A stretch of 64,000 nt of DNA from assembly GCF_013426205.1 (NCBI RefSeq), contig NC_089423.1, positions 1,240,001 to 1,304,000 on the forward strand, read 5' to 3'. The stretch comes from Metarhizium brunneum (lineage: Eukaryota; Ascomycota; Sordariomycetes; Hypocreales; Clavicipitaceae). The notes below the pieces were generated by a model that saw nothing but the letters and a program-made list of their open reading frames with translations, was not told the origin of the DNA and searched no databases. This document shows, piece by piece, positions 34,701 to 47,462 of the stretch (its first letter is position 1; each line of letters starts with the position of its first letter). A program made the translations under genes and the position numbers.

Positions 34701-35633
34701 GTAGGGGGCAGATATGAGCACCATGTCGCAACTCGAGACGTCCGACAATACCGAAATAATCGAAACACGACTGCAACATGCTGTTCACGTTGGCGCGTAC
34801 AGCAATTCACTCTACGCGCGTTGATTGCTACAGACACGACTGTCTTGCTCGCGAAGCTGTTCCAAACCCCTTGCTTGTGCTTGACGATCAAGCGTCATTG
34901 AATTGACTGTTCTCCTTTGATGTGCTCCGTGAACCAAACGCAGGTCACGACGCTTGTTGACCGCTTCCACGCGTATCCAGCTTTGAAAAATAACATACTT
35001 CTAATTATACCAGACTTGTAATACTGCTACTACTAGTACTACAAACAATCATGCATACGCTTTTCAAACTGCGGATGCATGCGCGCCGCCATCAAGGCCC
35101 ATTCCACGCGCAAGCCTCACCCCTCTCTGTCAAAAATTTTGCAGGATTTTGTGCATTGCGTGTAATCACACGGGATCCTCCATTGGTCAAGTTCTCCGTA
35201 CTTCCGGTCATTTCGGAGACGCTTCGTAGCCAGGCTGCCTTATTGCAGTGGGCCGGGTCCGAGATTCACGTTGGACCGACCGCGTGTTTTGGTGGAGGCT
35301 GTTCGCGTAGTATGTATTTTAGTCGGCTGCGTGTTTTGGTCTGAACATTGAATAGCTACTATTTACAGACAGCGCCGAGTCGATTGGGTATGCAAGGCTC
35401 TCTTGGCCAGGTGGATATGCCCTAGTGCCGGCCTGAGCTTGGCGCGCGACCACCTGGGACTTTTGATGCTATATGCTGGTACTCTGATGACCAAACCCTT
35501 TTCAAATATTGCGTATAATTCACTACATACATTCACAGAGTCTATTCATACTCGTATCAAGTGTTCTCATACGCCCCGTCCCGTCTAGAATATTCTGAGG
35601 CCTCCCGTAATAAATCCCACCCCGCAGATCCAT
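31725..35633. other. Long gene-poor stretch
   Basis: About 3.9 kb lie between the membrane protein start (-) and the helicase end (-). I found no open frame with a recognisable domain on either strand, including the 191-codon frame at 34142-34717. It probably holds a long promoter and leader of the membrane protein on its left. A perfect 12-bp palindrome GTACCTAGGTAC lies at 34014-34025. Confidence 0.45.
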
Positions 35634-37731
35634 CTATTCCCCCATCCTAGTACTATTCGTCACCGTATAAAACCCGGGGGCGTACTCCAGCAACCACCCC
35701 TTCTCAATCTTGGTCATGTCACGGATAAATGTCTTCTCGCCCGTTTCCATAATCTCGTGAAAGATCACCCAGTCCGCCTTTCTATTAAACAGCAACGAAC
35801 TCGGGTGCGCGTGCATGACGGTCCCGCCCTCGACGTTGCGAAATGTCCCATCGGGTTGCATTCGAGCCGCGTGCGCAAAATATCCCGACGTTAAGCAGCG
35901 GCGAATCTGCTCCGCCTTGCTCTTTAGATCTGTCTCTGAGGGTCGATTGGAAGCCAGCGACTCGCTGACTTGGATGTTGAAGCGCTCCATGTATCGTTTC
36001 AACTGTGCCCGGATGCTCACTGCGCGCGTCATGGACTTGTAGTTGAGGTGGTTTTCGTGACAGAACCGTGCTTCCTTCTTGCCCTTCGTGACGAATGCCG
36101 TGTAGGCGTTGAGAAGGGTGAGATGGTCGCCTTCCTCGGCGGCAAATTTGCGTCGTGAACTTTCCATTGCTTTTTGCTCGCCGTCGTGGTAGAACCAGAC
36201 ACTCGTGCCGAGGCTGGTCATTGCTGCGATGGTGAGCATTTCGCTGAGGCAGTTGAACGACTGCGCTGTGAGGAGTGTCTTGGCCATCATGGGCTCGACG
36301 GCTAGCTCGGCCATGCGGAAACCCAGTGGTCTTGTTAGCTTTGCATATTCATCTAATGCTCCGAGAGAGTATAGCAGCTCCAGGGCCTTGGACATGAGTT
36401 CCGATGGAGGTGGTGACAAGTAGTCGAATCGAACGACGTTGTCGATCCCAAGCGCCTTGAGCTGCAAAACAATCGGTGCCAGGTTGGATCGCTGGATTTC
36501 AGGGGGGTTGGCCTCCGGTAAGCTTTGGTAGCTTTGTTCGGTGTAGAGGCGGAAACATTTCCCTGGCTTTGTCCGCCCAGCACGCCCAGCCCGTTGTGAA
36601 GCAGACGCCTTGGATGTCGGTGTTGCAGTGAGGGTCTCTATGCCCGTCTTTGGGTTGTATGCTCGCAGTTTGACGAATCCGCAGTCAATTACGTAGACTA
36701 TGCCATCAATGGTGACGGAGGCTTCCGCAATATTTGTCGAGAATATAACTTTGCGCTTGCCCTCGGGCGTTTTGTCGAAGACGTACATTTGCTCCTCTGA
36801 CGACAGCCCTGCGTATAGTGGCAGTGGTTGTAAATCGCCATATCGATCTCGTGTTTGGCCAATTCTTTCGGCCATGGCCTGGATCGCATTGTCAATTTCT
36901 TCGCGCCCAGTCAGGAAGACGAGGATGTCCCCATCTCCTTCCTCTGTGTGGATATCAAAAACCGTTTCGATGGCCTTTTCAACGTAGTTCTCTGCCGGTG
37001 ATTCTAGGTACAGCATATCAATAGGATACGTCCTGCCCTCCAAGTTCACGATTCTTGCAATCTCAGGCGAATTACTATGGTCGCTCGTGGAGCTTGGATC
37101 CTCGCTATTGGCAGCAAAAAACTTGAGAAAATCCTCTGCTTGCAAAGTCGCGCTGCTGACAATGATCCTCAGATCAGGTCTTTTCCTCCGGATCTTCTTC
37201 AATAGCCCCAGTAAAACATCCGTGCTGATTGAGCGTTCATGGGCCTCGTCAACCATTATAACAGAGTACCGACTCAGAAGAGGGTCAACCAGTGCTTCTC
37301 GAATGAGTAAACCGTCAGTGAGGAACTTGATTCGTGTCGCTGACGACGTGACATCTTCGAATCGAATAGAGTACCCAACTTCTTTGCCTACCTCACACCC
37401 AATCTCGTCAGCAACACGGAGTGCGACTGTCGTTGCTGCGACTCGTCTAGGCTATCGATGCGCATAAGAATATATCCAACTAGTGGGTGAGCATGAGAAT
37501 GGATCTCACCTGAGTTACACCAATGACTTTGCCATTTTCACACCATCCTGCCTTTTCCAGGAACTGGGGTATCTGTGTCGTTTTCCCGGACCCGGTTTGA
37601 CCGATCACTATGGTTACTGGGTACGTTTCGATCACGTACAAGAGGCTGTCGCGGTGTTTGGCAATAGGGAGTAGAGCCGGTGGTTTGTGCAGAGCCGGAA
37701 TGAAGGTGGCATCAAGGCTGAACTCTGCCAT
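35634..37731 (-). CDS. DHX35: DEAH-box RNA helicase, DHX35-like
   Basis: Exons are 37731-37510 and 37451-35634, joined across a 58-nt intron, giving 679 residues. Motifs: Walker A GQTGSGKT (44-51), TQPRRVAA spanning the exon junction, DEAH (142-145), SAT (174-176), VFLTGREEID, FSTNIAEASVTI and QRAGRAGR (360-367). After these come the ratchet/HA2 and OB-fold domains: the RPLGFRMAELAVEP region, the FCHENHLNYKSM motif and the C-terminal WVIFHEIMETGEKTFIRDMT. The compact size, without N-terminal extensions, and the C-terminal wording fit DHX35 rather than Prp2, Prp16, Prp22 or Prp43. DHX35 proteins associate with the spliceosome. The gene diverges from the CUE5-like gene with 522 bp between starts. 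Confidence 0.88.
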
Positions 37732-38253
37732 TACGACCGCAACAAGAGAGAAAAGTGACGTGCCGAGCCAGGTATTGTGTTATCTTCCAGTTCACCGAGA
37801 GTATACCTTATCCATAATCGCAGATAGTCTTAAAGAGAGAGAAACAGCTGGGGCTCACTTGAGATCGCAGCAGATAATGCTTCTCAAGTGAGTTGCTACC
37901 CTAGAGACAAACAAATTGAAATACTGAAGCGTTCAAGTTGTCGCCACATTTTCATGGCTCTTACGGAGCACTTGTGGCGAGGCGTCATCGGGACTGTGGC
38001 TCAGCCAGTTCCCTGTGCTGCAGCCTGTGGGGAACGTCATCGGCGGCGTGGCCAGCTGCAACCCCTCGTCTCATTATTTCAAGATAAACTAGACAAAGGT
38101 TTCAGGTGACAGCACTTTGCATCTGTATCCTTATCACCGACTTGGGACGAATACACAACCGTTTGAATACATTTCACTCATTAGTAATTATTGGCACGTT
38201 CAGAGAACCAGTAGACTCGAAGTTTGCGATTGCTGTCAGCCAAGGTCGCAACC
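37732..38253. promoter_or_regulatory. Shared promoter, DEAH helicase and CUE5-like gene
   Basis: This 522-bp spacer between two divergent genes must hold both promoters. I see no clear box other than a TTACGGAGC word near 37970. Confidence 0.4.
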
Positions 38254-39728
38254 ATGTCGACTCCAACAGAAACGGTTTGTACCCACAGGGCTATTTATGT
38301 ATGTTGCACCTGGCGTTGCTAACAAGCACGGGCTTCACCAGAACAAAACCACGGCAGAGTCCGGCGCCGAATCACCTACGACTGCCAGACCGCTGGAGAT
38401 GGACGACGACGATCTGCAAGACACCAGCGTGGTCGCTGACGATGGCGCAGGCGCCAGAACCGGTATTGCTACCAGACCGGCCACTTCAACAACACCCGCA
38501 ACCACAAACCCTGGTGGCGAGCCAAAAGCACAAGTCTCATCAACAGAGGCCGCTCCACCAAAGCCTCCTCGACCCGTGACTGAAGATCAGAAGAACGAAA
38601 TGATCTTGAAAGAAGCGTTTCCAACAGTAGATGGCAATGTCATCAAAGCTGTCCTGAGAGCTAGTGGAGGCAAGGTTGAGCCAGCGTTCAATGCACTCCT
38701 GGGTGAGCTACTACGCCTGGGTAAACCGTACTAATCGGGCGACCATATTCTAACATGAATCAACCATAGAAATGACCGATCCCGATGCCGTCAAGAACGA
38801 GCCCGAAGAAGTACCACCACCCCAACCCCCTCGTCCTGAAGGCCGAGCTCAGATGTCCCAAGTTGAGGCAGATGAGCTCTATGCCCGTCAGTTAGCTGAG
38901 CATTATGACAATGTTGGTGCATACGAAGCTCGTGTCTCGAACCGTACCCGAAACGCTGGACAACCTCAGGGCTGGGAAGGCGATGAAAGAGAGCACAGCT
39001 TTATTGACGACGATTTGCCTGTGATCAGGGAGAACTTGCGCAAGGGGTTTCTGGACACGCAAACCAAGGTCAATGGCTGGATCACAGGCCTGCGAAAGAA
39101 GATTGAAGATAGTTTCGATGAGAGTGAGGAGAACAACCAGGGACACGGCCAGCCTTCCCGTCGTCAGGGCGAGGCGAGTCGCCGAAGTGGTGATTACGAT
39201 CGCTATGACGCGGATCCCCAAGTGCTCAGCGACGACTTTGCAGGAATCCGATTGTCCGCTGATGGATGTACGTCTTCCCCTGAGAAACTACCTTAAGACA
39301 TAACTGTAATCTAATGCTTCATAGCTGCTGCGCCAGGTAGACCAATGGTTGACTCTGGTATTCACCGACCGCCTCCGCCATCGAGCTCCCCGAGACCTGG
39401 TAATGGAAGAAGGGTAGGATTCAAGGAGGAAACCGAGGAGATTAACATGTACGATGTTTCGCCTATAGTCCCCCCAAAGGACACACCTCAAAGCTCAAGC
39501 ACCAAGGCTAGCAAATGGCAACCTCTGTCTACGGTCGAGCCGAGCCCAATCACGGACAATGATCCGTTTAGCCTCGGTGACAGCGAAGACGAAAAGGAGC
39601 CAAGCAAGGATAAACCTAAGGATTCCAAGCCAGAGGATCACGAACGTCTCAAGAAGGCTGCAGCCGAAGCCATGGCCGACAGCTTGGTAGAGTCCAAGGA
39701 CGGTACCTCGGCAGACAAAAAGGCATAG
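38254..39728 (+). CDS. CUE5: CUE-domain ubiquitin/Atg8 adaptor, Cue5-like
   Basis: Exons are 38254-38274, 38342-38702, 38770-39267 and 39325-39728, giving 427 residues (yeast Cue5 is 411). The first exon codes only MSTPTET. The CUE domain lies at about 87-130: MILKEAFPTVDGNVIKAVL, with the FP motif and the dileucine end AFNALL. Next come QVEADELYARQLAEHY and a Ser/Pro-rich tail. At 358-361 is WQPL, matching the W-x-x-L Atg8-interacting motif and, as I recall it, the same four residues as in yeast Cue5. Cue5/Tollip proteins (CUET) carry ubiquitinated cargo such as inactive proteasomes to autophagy. An acidic stretch (DPFSLGDSEDEKE) follows the motif. Confidence 0.9.
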
Positions 39729-42045
39729 GCTGGGAAGCCCCGATGATCCGCTCTCTGCATTGCGTTGTTTATCTGGGAGTTCAATGGAGCGTAGGCTACC
39801 TTCAATCATTGGTTGGATATCTTGGTGATTTCTCTTACACCCAAGCAGTGTGCACAGTCGAGCTTGTTTTGTCCCACTGTAGCATCAGAATGCAGAAAAC
39901 ATTGGGTTTTGTTAAGCTTATTTCCAAAACATGGTCCATTATCCGGTTGCGTGAATTGTATCCTTTTTGCTCGGTCCCAAGAGCAGAAGTATGTCTAATG
40001 CTCCGTAGCATGGGTGGAGACTGGACTTGGCCGACTCTGCGACCCTGTGACCTACATAGTATTATTGACAGATGGCTGCATACACAGGTAACCAAAAGCA
40101 ATCTTGAAGCGAACCTCTGGAAGGTAGGCGTTGCCGACGAGCCACGACGTCATGGCCAGACAAGAGGGGTAGCAGGTAATACCATGAGGGGGAAATTTCG
40201 CACTATTACAAGTTTATAACAAGATATTGAGCTATCATTCATGGGTCCTGGTCTCTGGCCGTTATTAAACCTTGCCCAGGTGCCATGCGTGAACTGGTGT
40301 TGCAGATGGAACTCTGGAAAACAGGGGGCCCAGCGAGGGCAAATTACCCCAATTTGGCTTTATGTACCGAGTACTTATTGAGCACAAGATCTTGTGAATA
40401 TTGGTTGAACTGAGTCGTAAAGGCGAAAGCATGGCAAGTCGCTTGGGCACGGGGTTGATTGTGAGACGACGATTGGCCAAGATAATGGATTGCTAGCGCG
40501 AGATCTCGCCGCATGAGAGGAGAACTGACGGGACGAATCAGAGGAATGGAGAGGTGTAGGCGGTGGTAGAATATCAGCCCTTCTTCCACCCCGGACGAGA
40601 TAGTGCTACGCGGTTAAAGCGCGGTTCTTTCCCTTCCTGGAATTGTGCATGGTGTGGAGACGCACAGGACGACGACAGGCAAGCATGGCTGGTTAAGGGT
40701 ACACCATACCAGACATTGACTCGCAGGTTGAAGAGGTCCCTTCGAGTTTAATGAAGCGTCGATGAAAACGTCCCTAGGTACAGGTGAACGACATGGGCTA
40801 TTTTGAAAGCCCAAAGCTTGTAAAGTAGTCGATGCGGACCGTGGTAAACTAGTAGACGGACCAGTTGACCGTTGGGGAGACCAAGAGATCACGAGCGGCC
40901 ACACCACCCCGCTTCTGAGGCAAACATTATACACACACTCCATTGCGGCCTCTTTCGACTGACAAGAAGTGCCTCTTCGCTCTCACGACATTGGTTAGGG
41001 TGGAGTTCATTCAATTTGGAGGGAGAGTGGAAGAGGAATCAAGCTCATCCACAAGCCGGGCCGGTGCCAAAGTTTTGTTAACTTTCCATCACGCATGCTT
41101 TTGTCTTTGCGACATTGCGTCTAGCACGGCTTTCAACATACGGCAATTTGTGTCGCCCGGGACATCGTCACCGTTTTCCTAGCACGGGCCCGGTCACAGG
41201 ACCACGCAAGGAACAGGCATTGGGTAGCCTCGTCTGCTTAGGCGTTATTGTACGACATTGGCCCTCTGCAGCCGCCATCACGGTGACGCTGGATGCAAAG
41301 GAGCCTATTTGGACCTATCTGCATGAGGGATTGGGACTGCGGAATAGGTACCATTAATGACTCTTCCTCTTGCCTGTGTTGACTAAGAAAAGGTGAGTAA
41401 CTGGAGCGCTCATTTTTGTCCCTCGCGCCGTGCTTTTTTTGCTCTCGTTTCCAGCTTTGCAGTATTTCCTGTGAAGCTGGAACATCCTCACCCGCACCGT
41501 CAACACAAGCCTCAGATGTCACATGCGCCACATGAGATTGAGAGAGAGATGGATGGAGATGCCCAAGTTGACCCAAGCTGACCTAACCACCTTCAGGGAC
41601 CCCGGCGGCTGTCAAGGACTCTGATCCATATCCTCTGACCGGCCTCACACCTGCTTGGACCATTCGGTGAAGAAGGAAGCAGCAGCAGCAAGCGGTCAAT
41701 AGCAACAAGCAGCTCTGGCTTGCACCTGCCGCCTCACATATCGCATTGCTGGCTCTCTGCTGGCCAAACGCACCCCCGCAACTTACCATCTTTTGTTGTC
41801 ATGTCTTGAATGGGTGTGTCTGGCCTTGCAACCTTCAGTGTCACTCTTTACATGACGGTTCGACGGTTCGATTGATTGACAGCCCTGCTCGAAACCCCAA
41901 CCACACAGAGTACAAAGTGGCGGCATATTTCCTCTTGCCGATTCCTGGCCTATCTTGTCTACGAGGACTGCTCCTTGTACGGAAGCTACACGCAAGCGTT
42001 TAATTCTCCTCCGACTCGCGGCTCTGCTAGGCTCCGAGCAGCAAT
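39729..42045. other. Intergenic, PHO81 upstream region
   Basis: More than 2 kb hold the CUE5-like trailer and the PHO81 promoter and leader. I searched for the CACGTG element used by Pho4/NUC-1 and did not see one. Short open frames overlap on both strands and show no domain. Confidence 0.5.
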
Positions 42046-45000
42046 ATGTAAGAGGCTTCCACATCCTTGCCACCGGCGGTGTTTGGAAAGAACCGTCTAT
42101 TCCGTGGCCCAGGGTTGCTGACAATATATTTCCTCTTGAGTAGGAAGTTCGGCAAACAAATACAGAAGCGCCAGCTGGAGGTTCCAGAGTATGCGGCAAG
42201 CTTCGTCAATTACAAAGCTTTGAAAAAGGTCGGTGCCCCATGGACTATGACCCCTCTAGCCTGTTTACAAATGGCCAGCCGTCCGCTCTTGTCTGAAGCC
42301 ACGCAGGTTGGCCATATTGCTTTGACCAATCTTCCTCCCCAACTCTCATTACCCATGGTTACACATAGTAGCGGCAACTGAGAGCTTGTCAACTAACATT
42401 GCCCTACCGAACAGCTTATCAAGAAGCTCTCTGCCACCCCGACATTGGCGGCGCAAAATGATATACTTCGGCAGGCTGGTTCCGTTGACTCCCAAGCCTC
42501 TCTTCAAGCCAACAAGGCCACTTTCTTCTTTCAACTGGTAAGGAGACCCGTGATACACAAGACACCGTCACACAGACCCCGCAACATCCCTAACAAGCGG
42601 ACCTCTACATAGGAACGTGAACTCGACAAGGTGAATGCCTTCTACTTGCAAAAAGAGGCCGAGCTAAAGATTCGGTTGAAAACTCTTCTGGACAAGAAAA
42701 AGGTCCTACAAACAAGAGACGGCATCTCAAGACGCTCTTCCAAGTTTACAACACTCGAGGAGGGCTTTCAACAGTTTGCTACTGACTTGAACAAGCTCCA
42801 GCAGTTTGTTGAAATTAACGGCACTGCATTCTCCAAGATTCTCAAGAAGTGGGACAAGACGTCCAAGTCCAAAACCAAGGAGCTTTATCTGTCCAGGGCC
42901 GTCGAAGTCCAGCCATTTTTTAACGCACCCGTTATAAGTGAACTCTCGGATCAGGCCACGACTAGTCTTCAAGAGCTGGGCGCCTGGTCCGATGGCATAC
43001 AGGTCAATTTTCAGACACCAGGGCATGTCGTCACGAGCCAACACTTTATGGGGACTGATGAAGGAGATGCCGACACACTGTTGCTGGATACCGTCATTAC
43101 GGGGAACCTAGAGACGCTCAGAGAACTCTTGACGAAGATGCAATCCGCGAGCAGCTCAACAGACGGAGGAAGCTCATTGCCTGATCGTGTCACCAGGACC
43201 TTCCTGACGGCAATCCATGATGCGCCCGAAGAGTCTCTGCGCGTTCTTTTAGATACTGGACTCGTCGACTTGCAGTCATATGATGATATCAACGAGAGAA
43301 ATTGTCTTCATCAGGCCACCATATATGGCAAACAGTATGTCTTGGAATGGGGGCTAAAAGCCGGGGTCTCTGTCGATAGGACAGATGTATATGGACGAGT
43401 GCCGTTGCACTACGCCAGTTTACATGGTCGTCTGGATATGCTCGAGGCTCTATTAAATGGTATGAAGCCCCGGAAGCTGATGACGTGATGCCTTATACTG
43501 ATTCGTGCTTGGAAGTGAATTCCTCAACGATTAACCTCATTGACCACGACAACTTTACTCCGCTTATCCACTCAATTATTCATGGTCATATTGATTGCAT
43601 ACAGCGTTTGCTCGCTAGATCGGCAAGAATCGATCCGGTATCGGACTCAGACCATGTCCCGTTGAATTTAGCTTGTGAGCACGGCTCCGAGGCAGTTGTC
43701 GAGCTGCTCTTAAGGCACGGAGCGAATATTTTGCCCGACGCAGAAGGCTTATATCCACAGCACCTGGTGGCGAGGTCGGGAAAGACATCGGAGTTGCTGC
43801 TCCTGCTCAAAAAATTTGGAGCTGATTTAGACCAAGTTGATAAGCTGTATGGGTGGACTCCGCTTGTCCATGCGGCGAGCGAAGGCAACGTTGACTGCCT
43901 GCAGGCGCTGCTCAAGGTTGGAGTTGACGTCAATATTGTGGATGAGAAAGATCTCCCAGCCATGTACTACGCCGCGTGGGAAGGCCATCTGGAATGCATG
44001 AAACTACTTACCCCATTCAACACTCACATTCGCGCCAGCCCACTCGTCCTACAGTCGTCACCTGGCCCTACTGACAGCAGCAATGCACCCGGTCCCATGT
44101 CCTTGGATCCCGACGCAATCCCCATACTCGAACTGCCCCCTCCCATCATTCCCCTCCGCCGCTACGGTCATAACTTCCTCGACACTAAAACCGTCGTACA
44201 ACTCAGCTTCGATGACCTTCACGAGCAGCCTTTGATATTCTTTCAAGATGGAAAATATCCGGCGGCGCGACTGACAATCTCCTCCAAGCTATCAGATCTC
44301 ATCCCAAAGAATATTATTCTCCCCTTTCAAGAAGATACCCGCATGGTTTCATTCCAAGTTGACAACCTCGATACATTTTCTCTCGATTTCGATGTTTTCC
44401 CTACGTACGGTGCCAAGATTATCGCCAAGACGGTGGTATTGCCTAGCGCTTTCAAGACGCAGCAAGGCGGAATCTCAAAGTGTTGCCTGCCTCTGTTTGA
44501 TCCACGACTTAGGGCAATTGGCCAGATTACTTTTAGCACCCAGGTGATCAAGCCGTTCAATGGTCAGCCATTGGAAATCACGGACTTTGAGACGTACTGG
44601 AAAGCGACGAGCCAGTTTAACCAGCCCACTAGTGCTGTGGTAACTGGATCAAGTTTATCCGGTGACTACGTCCGGCTATTTGTGCAATATACGGCTGATG
44701 GAGTCCCAGTGATTTGGTCTCAATGGACGATCAGTTGTGGAGGACTAGATCTGCCACTGTGTCGACTGTCCCTACAGCAGTTCCTGACGATTACTGCCGA
44801 AAACACCTGTCGAGCTGCGTTGCCTAGCCTGTCATCGAAGACTGTTGATAACATTGCGGAGGTATATCACATCCTCGCTACAGCAGGCATCACCCTCAAG
44901 GATGCTCTGGCCATCCTCCCTCGCGGCATCAACGTGAATCTGCAGGTCCTATACCCGACGCAGGAGGAAGAAAAGGCGCTTGCGCTCGGTCCTGCGTTGG

Positions 45001-45553
45001 ACGTCAACGTCTTTGTTGATGCTATTCTTACTGTCGTGTTTGATCATGCTCGTGCGCAGAGAGCCCAATACCAGTCTCCAGAGGCAGCTCGTTCCATGGT
45101 GTTCAGCAGCTACAATGCTCGGTTGTGTACAGCCTTGAACTGGAAGCAGCCGAACTTTCCTGTGTTCTTGTGCAACGATCTCGGCCGCGAGGACAATATC
45201 TTGGAAGAAAATATGCTTCGACCGAGTGGAAGACGAGGTACATCCATCAAAGAAGTAGTTCGAATTGCCCAGAGTAATAACTTTATGGGGCTGATCTGCT
45301 ACTCCAAATTATTGGTAAGTGTATACCTGTCACCTGGAGTGTGGAATTGCTTTGCTGATTTGGACATCAGGACATGGTGCCTGCTCTCGTGGACGCTATA
45401 AAATCTCATGGTTTAGCACTCGTCATGGACAAGTCGACAGATTCCCCCAGCACAAGTCCGATGACGGACCCATTCCCTCGACCTCCCAAAGGTGTAGACG
45501 GTGTTTTGAAAAATCACGGCATTTTGCGGTTCAATGACTCGATAGACATGTAG
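42046..45553 (+). CDS. PHO81: PHO81/NUC-2 phosphate regulator
   Basis: Exons are 42046-42047, 42144-42228, 42415-42537, 42613-43459, 43516-45314 and 45371-45553, giving 1012 residues. The start codon is split: AT at the end of exon 1, G at the start of exon 2, then AAGTTCGGC gives MKFGKQIQKRQLEVPEYAAS, the SPX start. The SPX domain continues with NYKALKKLIKKLSATP and the Lys-rich KTLLDKKK helix, which binds inositol pyrophosphates. Ankyrin repeats follow (LHYASLHGRLDMLEALL, TPLIHSIIHGHIDCIQRLL, TPLVHAASEGNVDCLQALL), then a C2-like region and a degenerate glycerophosphodiester phosphodiesterase-like domain (DGVPVIWSQW). The end GVDGVLKNHGILRFNDSIDM is typical. The protein inhibits the Pho80-Pho85 (PREG-PGOV) cyclin kinase when phosphate is low. 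Confidence 0.93.
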
Positions 45554-45829
45554 AGAGAATCATGAGGAGTACGCAAGCTATGGCTAGGCGAGAGGCGTTC
45601 TGATTAGAGCAATGCGATTTCAAGAAGAGGAGGGCTGGTTGTACTGCATACTTTTCATGATTATGACATGATGTATGTACAGGTAGAAATCAAAGAGCCG
45701 TTGCGTTGCATCCAATCTTGGACTCATCCGTAGGGGTGTGGTGCATCAGGAACTGTGAGGAAGGGTTGTAATGATGTCATTTATTCATTCATTCACTTGC
45801 TCATTATAAAAACCAAGCCGAGGCAGGTC

Positions 45830-46516
45830 TCAAGCGCCTTTAAACCCATACTTCAAACCGCCCAACTCTCTTTCAGGGTCGACGCTCCCCATGACGACCT
45901 TTGCCACCAAAACAACACCGTACACAATGGCCGGCAGATTCCCCATGCCGATCCACGCAAAGCTCCCGTCCCCTCTGCCCAGCACCAAGCCCAGCACGAC
46001 CAGCACACCGGACAGCACGCAGTTCAGGTACGGCAAGTACATCTCCAGCGGGGACTTGTCGGGTCCGGCGCCCCTCTTCAGCCGCCGGATCGTCTCGCTC
46101 GCGGCAGGGACGCGCCCCCTTTGGACCCAAGCGTCCAGCGGTGCGATGCCGGTCTCTGGCGGCGGGAGCTTGTACAGGATGTAGGCCGTGGAGAGGAGGG
46201 AGGTGAGCGACAGGACGGCGATGATGGGGTTTGGCGGCCCGCGCAAGAGGAGCGGCACGTAGGGGATTGTCGAGAGCGCGGGCAGGGCGAGCAGGACGGT
46301 GGCGAAGGAGGTGTTTGTCTGGCGGTTCTGCGCGGCGAGGTCTGCGATGAGGGTCTCTTGCTCTGGCGGGCTGGCGCGTTAGCTGCGGTCTGGTCTGGGG
46401 GCGGAGGGTTGGGGCGGAGGGCAGGGACCTTGTTCGTCGAGGGCGGAGGGCGTGTCCGAGTCGGAGGGGTAGCGGAACGTGCGGCGGAGGCGCGCGCGCG
46501 AGGATCTGGTTTCCAT
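45830..46516 (-). CDS. Small polytopic membrane protein
   Basis: Exons are 46516-46429 and 46362-45830, joined across a 66-nt intron, giving 206 residues. The N-terminus (METRSSRARLRRTFRYPSDS) is basic, followed by ETLIADLAAQNRQ. Four hydrophobic segments then follow: FATVLLALPALSTIPYVPLL, PIIAVLSLTSLLSTAYILY, YLNCVLSGVLVVLGLVLG and GNLPAIVYGVVLVAKVVMG. The loop between the second and third holds ETGIAPLDAWVQRG. I do not recognise the family. It converges with PHO81 (276 bp between stops). Antisense open frames at the same place are GC-rich shadows. Confidence 0.75.
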
Positions 46517-47462
46517 TTGGGCTGGGGACTGGCGGTTGTGAGTTGGTTGATGGATGGATCATGGAGGAGGTTTGGACAGCTTGAGTGGAGGCGGGAGCTG
46601 TTTTTGCGAAAATGACGTCTGGGGCCGCGGTTGGCTTTTGCTCCACTTGACTTGGGCTTTGGAAGCTTCGGGCCAGTGGGCTTTGCTGGGGAAGGGTACA
46701 TATACCAATACATGTAGCTACATATGTACTCCGTACGGCCGGCTCGTTTATTTGTTGCTTGACTTCATGTTTACTCAATGTTAGCTTGTTGTGCGCAGAA
46801 CATGGCGCGGCAGTGGTACTGTGTGTCGCACAGCATGACAGCTTACTTGATGTATTTAGTATTAGGCCACGTTGACACGTAATCTATATATAAACTAAAT
46901 AATACCCATAATATTATATGAAGTTAAGTATCTTTTTTATAAAAGATATATATGGTGATGAATCGCCAACTCGGCTAGTGTGTTTATCGCATCGCGATGC
47001 GTGGACTCTTGGTGTATCGCGCGGTTAGTTGTGGTTCCCTAGCATAGTACGGTTAACAGACGTATAGTGTTGTTAGTGGTCTTGCATTAAGTAGTTATTT
47101 AGCCCCTCTTAATTTTTTTCTATTAAGTTGATATTACATGGTAAAAAATATAAAAACACACTACATATATAGCTCTGGACATGAAGACGATAACTCGGGA
47201 GGCACCGAGGACAAACCACATTCGTTCGGGCTATAGACGCAACTGGCAAATGACGACGGCCACATCCGTAACGATACGATTCTAGGAGGCTTGCTCTATA
47301 CAAGAAGTAGGGAGTTGATTCTATTCGATTGACACTTGGCAGGAAGGATGCCGCATCTCCTTCTATACATCTCTCCGTCGCCGCAAAGAATAACCACACC
47401 AGTGATAAACTAAATACATCAAGGGCGAAGGAAGATGCTCGAATGAGTTTAGAGGTCCAGTA
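46517..47462. other. Intergenic with AT-rich island
   Basis: Up to about 46800 this is promoter for the small membrane protein, with GTACTCCGTAC at 46726-46736. From about 46850 to 47200 the sequence becomes strongly AT-rich, with runs such as TATATATAAACTAAATAATA, and contains a perfect 14-bp palindrome CGCATCGCGATGCG at 46988-47001. A TTAAT/ATTAAG inverted pair lies near 47108-47125. It may be an old mobile-element remnant; no coding trace is left. Confidence 0.5.

Noticed and set aside
34142..34717. Open frame of 191 codons on the plus strand
   Set aside because: It has a non-ATG start and a Cys-rich random composition, with no family resemblance.
41840..41880. Possible tRNA T-loop (GGTTCGA twice)
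   Set aside because: The words are part of a short repeated GACGGTTCGA tract and no cloverleaf stems can be drawn around them.
39729..42045. Pho4/NUC-1 type CACGTG sites upstream of PHO81
   Set aside because: I looked for them because PHO81 is phosphate-regulated in yeast, but I saw no CACGTG in this upstream region.
45755..46615. Open frame of 286 codons on the plus strand
   Set aside because: It is antisense to the small membrane protein, whose four membrane segments and in-frame splice make it the real gene; the plus frame has no domain.
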